Below are positions 5,831 to 8,124 of a DNA stretch of 8,124 nt, one piece after another (within the stretch, counting starts at the first letter, position 1; every line of letters begins with the position of its first letter). The DNA is taken from contig JACZXM010000116.1 of assembly GCA_022571615.1 (NCBI GenBank), forward strand, positions 1 to 8,124, in the 5' to 3' direction. The stretch comes from Acidobacteriota bacterium (GTDB lineage Bacteria > Acidobacteriota > UBA890 > WLXD01). The position numbers were made by a program, and so were the translations under genes. The notes beneath the pieces were generated by a model. That model was not told the origin of the DNA. It did no database searches and saw only the letters and a list, made by a program, of their open reading frames with translations.

Positions 5831-6904
5831 ATGATGCGGGTGGTCGCACGGTTTTTCAGATCGAATGCGGTGCTGATGGCTCTGATGCTGTGGATCGGGG
5901 CGTGTGCCTCCGAGCGGTCGGTCCAGCAAACCAGCGAGCCGGCCGTGCTTCCCGAGCTGGTGCCCGGAGCGCGGTTCGGATGCGTCGAGTGCGAGGGGCT
6001 GGAGCAGCTCACGCCGGTGGCGATCGGGCTGGGAGAGGACGGCCGGGTTTACGAGCTGGACCAGTACGAGCCCCACGTGCGGATGTTCGACGCGGACGGG
6101 AATCTGGCCGCCACCTTCGGACGATCGGGCCAGGGCCCCGGCGAGATCCAGTTTCCGGTGGCGGTGTTTCCCGGCGACGACGGCGAGGTGCTCGTGTACG
6201 ACCTGCCAGGGCTGCACGTATTCGATGCCAAGGGCGAACACCTGCGCACGATGCCGTGGCCGATGCGGGTACCTCACTCGTTCGACTACCTTGCCAACGA
6301 ACACTCGCTGCTGATGCTGTCGTTCCTGCCGCGAATGCCCGAGGCTCGCGATGGACGGTCGAAAGCCCTGGAACGATGGCTCCTTGAGGGCGAGGCGATC
6401 GAGCCCGAGATTGTCATCGCTCCGCAGGATCTGCCGGCAGACCCGTCCGATGCGACAAGATCACGGGTCACGGCGCTCGCGTTCCGCTCCGACGGTGGCT
6501 TCGTGCTGGGGGATCGCTGGAGCTACCGGCTGTACGCCTACGACGCCGCGGGCGAACCGATCGGCGAGTTCGGACGCGAGATTCCGCGCCAATCCAAGAG
6601 CCAGCAACAGCGGGAGCGGGAACGAGAGAAGGTCGATCGATCCGGCGGTCGATTGACGCTTCAGCCCGACATGAATCACTTCCAACAGTGGTCGCTGAAG
6701 TTCGACTGCCAGGGGAGACTCTGGGTGCTCACGACACGTGGAGGCCCCGACCGCTCGGCGATCGATCTGTTCGACGCTGATCGGCGCTATCTGGGTGAGA
6801 TCCAGGTCGCGCAACACATCGTGCAAGGGGGCCCGATGTTCGAGCTCGCGGGCGGCCGTCTCGCCGCGGTCGTGACTCTCTGCCGATGTACTGGATGGAT
6901 GTAA
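5831..6904 (+). CDS. 6-bladed beta-propeller (NHL-like) lipoprotein, 3' end replaced
   Basis: The reading frame gives 357 aa. Residues 1-25 are a lipoprotein signal: basic start, hydrophobic AVLMALMLWIGA, then C25 preceded by I-G-A, so the mature protein would be lipid-anchored. The body shows NHL-type blades: AIGLGEDGRVYELDQYEPHV (64-83), MFDADGNLAATFGRSGQGPGE (85-105), VLVYDLPGLHVFDAKGEHL (120-138), ALAFRSDGGFVLGDRWSYRL (215-234), then AYDAAGEPIGEFG and LKFDCQGRLWVLT. FGRSGQGPGEIQFP is a hallmark of the 6-bladed beta-propeller family common in Bacteroidota, Acidobacteriota and Gemmatimonadota. A charged insert (KSQQQREREREK, 256-267) interrupts the propeller. The sense frame is convincing up to GGRLAAVVT (341-349). 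The last eight residues, LCRCTGWM, lie in DNA that encodes a polymerase fragment on the other strand, so the natural final strand is missing. Function is unknown; it is probably a structural or binding protein at the membrane. The start may be ATG 5831, ATG 5834 or GTG 5840. Confidence 0.82.
   Translation: MMRVVARFFRSNAVLMALMLWIGACASERSVQQTSEPAVLPELVPGARFGCVECEGLEQLTPVAIGLGEDGRVYELDQYEPHVRMFDADGNLAATFGRSGQGPGEIQFPVAVFPGDDGEVLVYDLPGLHVFDAKGEHLRTMPWPMRVPHSFDYLANEHSLLMLSFLPRMPEARDGRSKALERWLLEGEAIEPEIVIAPQDLPADPSDATRSRVTALAFRSDGGFVLGDRWSYRLYAYDAAGEPIGEFGREIPRQSKSQQQREREREKVDRSGGRLTLQPDMNHFQQWSLKFDCQGRLWVLTTRGGPDRSAIDLFDADRRYLGEIQVAQHIVQGGPMFELAGGRLAAVVTLCRCTGWM
6869..6880. other. Junction joining two unrelated truncated genes tail to tail
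   Basis: Left of about 6877 the plus strand encodes the lipoprotein (GGRLAAVVT). Right of about 6873 the minus strand encodes a polymerase-like protein ending YIGRES. The bases TGACT at 6873-6877 can belong to either gene, so the breakpoint can be placed only to within a few bases and may involve microhomology. Each gene loses its last residues here. No terminal repeat or target duplication is visible. Confidence 0.7.
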
Positions 6905-7889
6905 CGATGGTCGGTGCGGGTCGGAGGATGCCGAAGGTGTTCCGACCTGGCGTCTCACCATCGACGGTCAAGGCGTTGGAGGGTGGTGCGGACAGGGTCC
7001 TCCGGAATTCGAAGTCGAGGGTCCTCAGGGTGTGGTAGTCGAAGGGTGCGGGACCGTCCATGTTGAAGGTGACCTGGGTTCCGGCCTCCGGGTCATACCA
7101 GGTCCCTCCGGGATGGGCACTGACCAGGTTCCCGCCGAGTAGCCCTCGGCCGATGATGATCTTGCTGTGTGGCCGGTTGTCGGGGTGGGTGTCGATCATT
7201 TCGACCCGTGTCCCTGGCACGGCGGACAGTCCCGGTTCATGGCGCCATGCCAGTTCCTCGGAGCTGTGGTCGAACTGGTGGTACTCGGCGAGGAGATCCT
7301 CCATCAACACTTCCGCGTAGTTGTCGGGCGCTCCCGGGGGTGGGAGGAAGGTGATTCCGGCCATGGACGGGTTGGTCACCCGCACCCGGGACTGTTTCAG
7401 GTCTTCTCGGGATGGTGGGACGACGACTCCTTTCCCGTCGTGAATTTCGACGTGGGGTCCTGGTCGGATGATGTGGTAGGTGCGGTAGCTCTTCGACCGG
7501 TTGACATCGAGGAACGGTCCTTCCACCGGGAGTCCCCAGCCGTCAGGTGGTGGTTCGTTTTCGGGTTCCCATTTGAGGAGCCCGGGGAGTTCGACTCGGT
7601 AGGGGATGTTGTCGACCCATTGGTAGGTGTGGGGTCGAAGTTCGGCGGGATACGGTGAGAGGACTTCGATCTTCCATCTCAGGTCGTGGACGTGCGCATA
7701 GCTCAACGCTTTCACTCCGGGCCGGCCATCTTCCGTCGTCTCTGTCCCTCCTGCGAAGGGGAAGACTTCTCCGCCGGTCGGTGTGGCCACCACGAATAGG
7801 GAGTCGGTGTCCCAGTAGGCGACGGTTCCTCCGGCGTGTTGGAAAGCTCCCCGCATCAGGGCGAGGAGGAGCCTGGCTGTTCTGAGCGG
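6873..7889 (-). pseudogene. Family B DNA polymerase-like gene fragment (palm motif C to near C-terminus)
   Basis: The minus frame is open from 8021 down to 6729, but only about 6873-7889 looks homologous to a family. It begins TARLLLALMRGAF, then AGGTVAYWDTDSLFVVATP, which carries YxDTDS, motif C of family B polymerases (7817-7800) with its two metal-binding aspartates. Later come LLKWEPEN, RSKSYRTYH (the K-x-Y region), and near the end GRNTFGILRP and IQYIGRES. In order these resemble the polymerase-domain proteins common in Actinobacteria, where YIGKESN continues into an acidic tail; that comparison is from memory. Motif A, motif B and the 3'-5' exonuclease are absent upstream, and the tail after YIGRES is replaced by lipoprotein-gene antisense (about 46 residues to a stop at 6729). 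A downstream ATG at 7856 would allow a 375-aa product, but it could not be an active polymerase. Codon and word choice differ from the genes to the left, suggesting another origin. Confidence 0.72.
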
Positions 7890-7917
7890 ACCCTGCCTCT
7901 GTGGGGTTCGAGTCCGC
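7886..7917. repeat. Inverted repeat at the right end of the polymerase fragment
   Basis: GCGGAC at 7886-7891 and GTCCGC at 7912-7917 are perfect 6-bp arms around a 20-nt loop. On the minus-strand RNA the stem extends to 8 bp with one G-U pair. It lies where similarity to the polymerase family stops. The loop and second arm contain GGGGTTCGAGTCC, which resembles a tRNA T-arm but is not followed by a matching acceptor. Confidence 0.4.
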
Positions 7918-8034
7918 GTTTCGGCTGCCGGGCTACGGGTTACGTATTCGGAATAGCGATAGCGGAAAGCCCGTGCCGGTGAGAGACGAGACGATATCCG
8001 GACCCTCCGAGCGCCAGTAAGTCATAGATCTGAC
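7890..8034. other. Intergenic stretch with no supported gene
   Basis: This region separates the polymerase fragment from the reading frame at the right edge. It contains most of the inverted repeat listed above and a short symmetric site GTCATAGATCTGAC at 8021-8034 (arms GTCA/TGAC). No clear promoter, terminator or RNA gene is visible. The polymerase frame stays open here to the stop codon at 8024-8022, but the residues are Arg-rich and resemble no domain. Confidence 0.4.
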
Positions 8035-8124
8035 ATGCCTGGTACTCAGGTATCCGCCCTCAACGGGGTGCGCTTCTCCTTTAGCCTTAATCTGCTTGGA
8101 CAACTCATTGGCAAGGTACTGAGC
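8035..8124 (+). CDS. Possible membrane protein N-terminus, flippase-like (cut by right edge)
   Basis: From the ATG at 8035 the plus strand is open for 30 codons to the edge. The product starts MPGTQVSALNGVRFSFSLNL and continues LGQLIGKVLS: a short polar start, then an amphipathic to hydrophobic helix ending in G-K-V-L-S. Oligosaccharide flippases of the Wzx/MATE-like type often begin this way (N-x-L-x-Q-L-I-x-K-x-L-S-F before the LARLLGP motif), but that motif would lie outside the window. No good Shine-Dalgarno precedes the ATG. The opposite strand is also open from the edge to a TAG at 7935-7933 (63 residues, Lys/Glu-containing) and could instead be the C-terminus of an unknown protein. Thirty codons cannot settle this, so the call is tentative. 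Confidence 0.35.
   Translation, partial: MPGTQVSALNGVRFSFSLNLLGQLIGKVLS

Noticed and set aside
5779..6012. 78-residue N-terminal extension of the aminotransferase
   Set aside because: The family normally starts near the ATG at 5778. The extension is Ser/His/Arg-rich and overlaps the lipoprotein signal sequence on the other strand.
6729..6872. C-terminal 46-residue tail of the polymerase-like open frame
   Set aside because: It is the antisense of a convincing propeller blade and is Arg/Pro-rich, so it is read-through past the junction and not a polymerase tail.
7895..7930. tRNA gene suggested by GGTTCGAGTCC
   Set aside because: The T-stem has a mismatch and a wobble, and no anticodon arm, D-arm or matching acceptor is found upstream. 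At most it is a fragment.
6873..8124. Insertion sequence or intein interrupting the polymerase
   Set aside because: No transposase, terminal inverted repeats or target duplication are visible, and no intein splice motif (HN followed by C, S or T) precedes the DTDS region.
1..8124. A defence or CRISPR-type system
   Set aside because: No direct-repeat array, nuclease, helicase, reverse transcriptase or toxin-antitoxin pair is visible. The polymerase piece is broken and has no partner gene in view.

Overview
The window is GC-rich bacterial DNA, mostly chromosomal in character. It encodes a large secreted Asp-box propeller protein, a small 6-bladed propeller lipoprotein and a periplasmic ChaN/PDZ protein. 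That mix of exported propellers fits groups such as Acidobacteriota or Gemmatimonadota, but this is inference from gene style and not a phylogenetic result. No complete mobile element, CRISPR array or RNA gene is visible, and no recognisable defence system.

Layout, left to right. (1) Positions 1-211, minus strand: the first 70 codons of a Nudix hydrolase of the CoA pyrophosphatase type, running off the left edge. (2) Positions 212-366: a divergent intergenic region with a perfect 9-bp-arm hairpin. (3) Positions 367-2892, plus strand: an 841-aa exported BNR/Asp-box (sortilin-like) propeller protein. (4) Positions 2893-3177: a gap holding a 56-codon relic of the C-terminus of a different propeller protein on the minus strand, enclosed by a 10-bp inverted repeat. 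(5) Positions 3178-4398, minus: an exported ChaN/Tiki-superfamily domain fused to a C-terminal PDZ domain. (6) Positions 4486-5778, minus: a class III PLP aminotransferase, best start at 5778, 87 bp upstream of and co-oriented with the ChaN gene. (7) Positions 5779-5830: a short divergent region with a perfect 13-bp palindrome. (8) Positions 5831-6904, plus: a 6-bladed propeller lipoprotein whose last few codons are foreign. (9) Positions 6873-7889, minus: a piece of a family B DNA polymerase-like gene with palm motif C and the C-terminal block, broken at both ends. (10) Positions 7890-8124: an intergenic stretch and then the probable N-terminus of a membrane protein, perhaps an oligosaccharide flippase, leaving at the right edge.

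The most notable structure is the sharp junction near 6873-6877. There a plus-strand lipoprotein gene and a minus-strand polymerase gene are joined tail to tail, each losing its natural C-terminus at the same few bases. Everything to the right looks like a different genetic neighbourhood. This could be a real rearrangement or insertion of a gene fragment, or an assembly chimera; sequence alone cannot decide. To the left, the genes look like an ordinary, loosely connected chromosomal set. The aminotransferase and ChaN-PDZ genes may be co-transcribed, and the two propeller genes are each divergent from their upstream neighbour.
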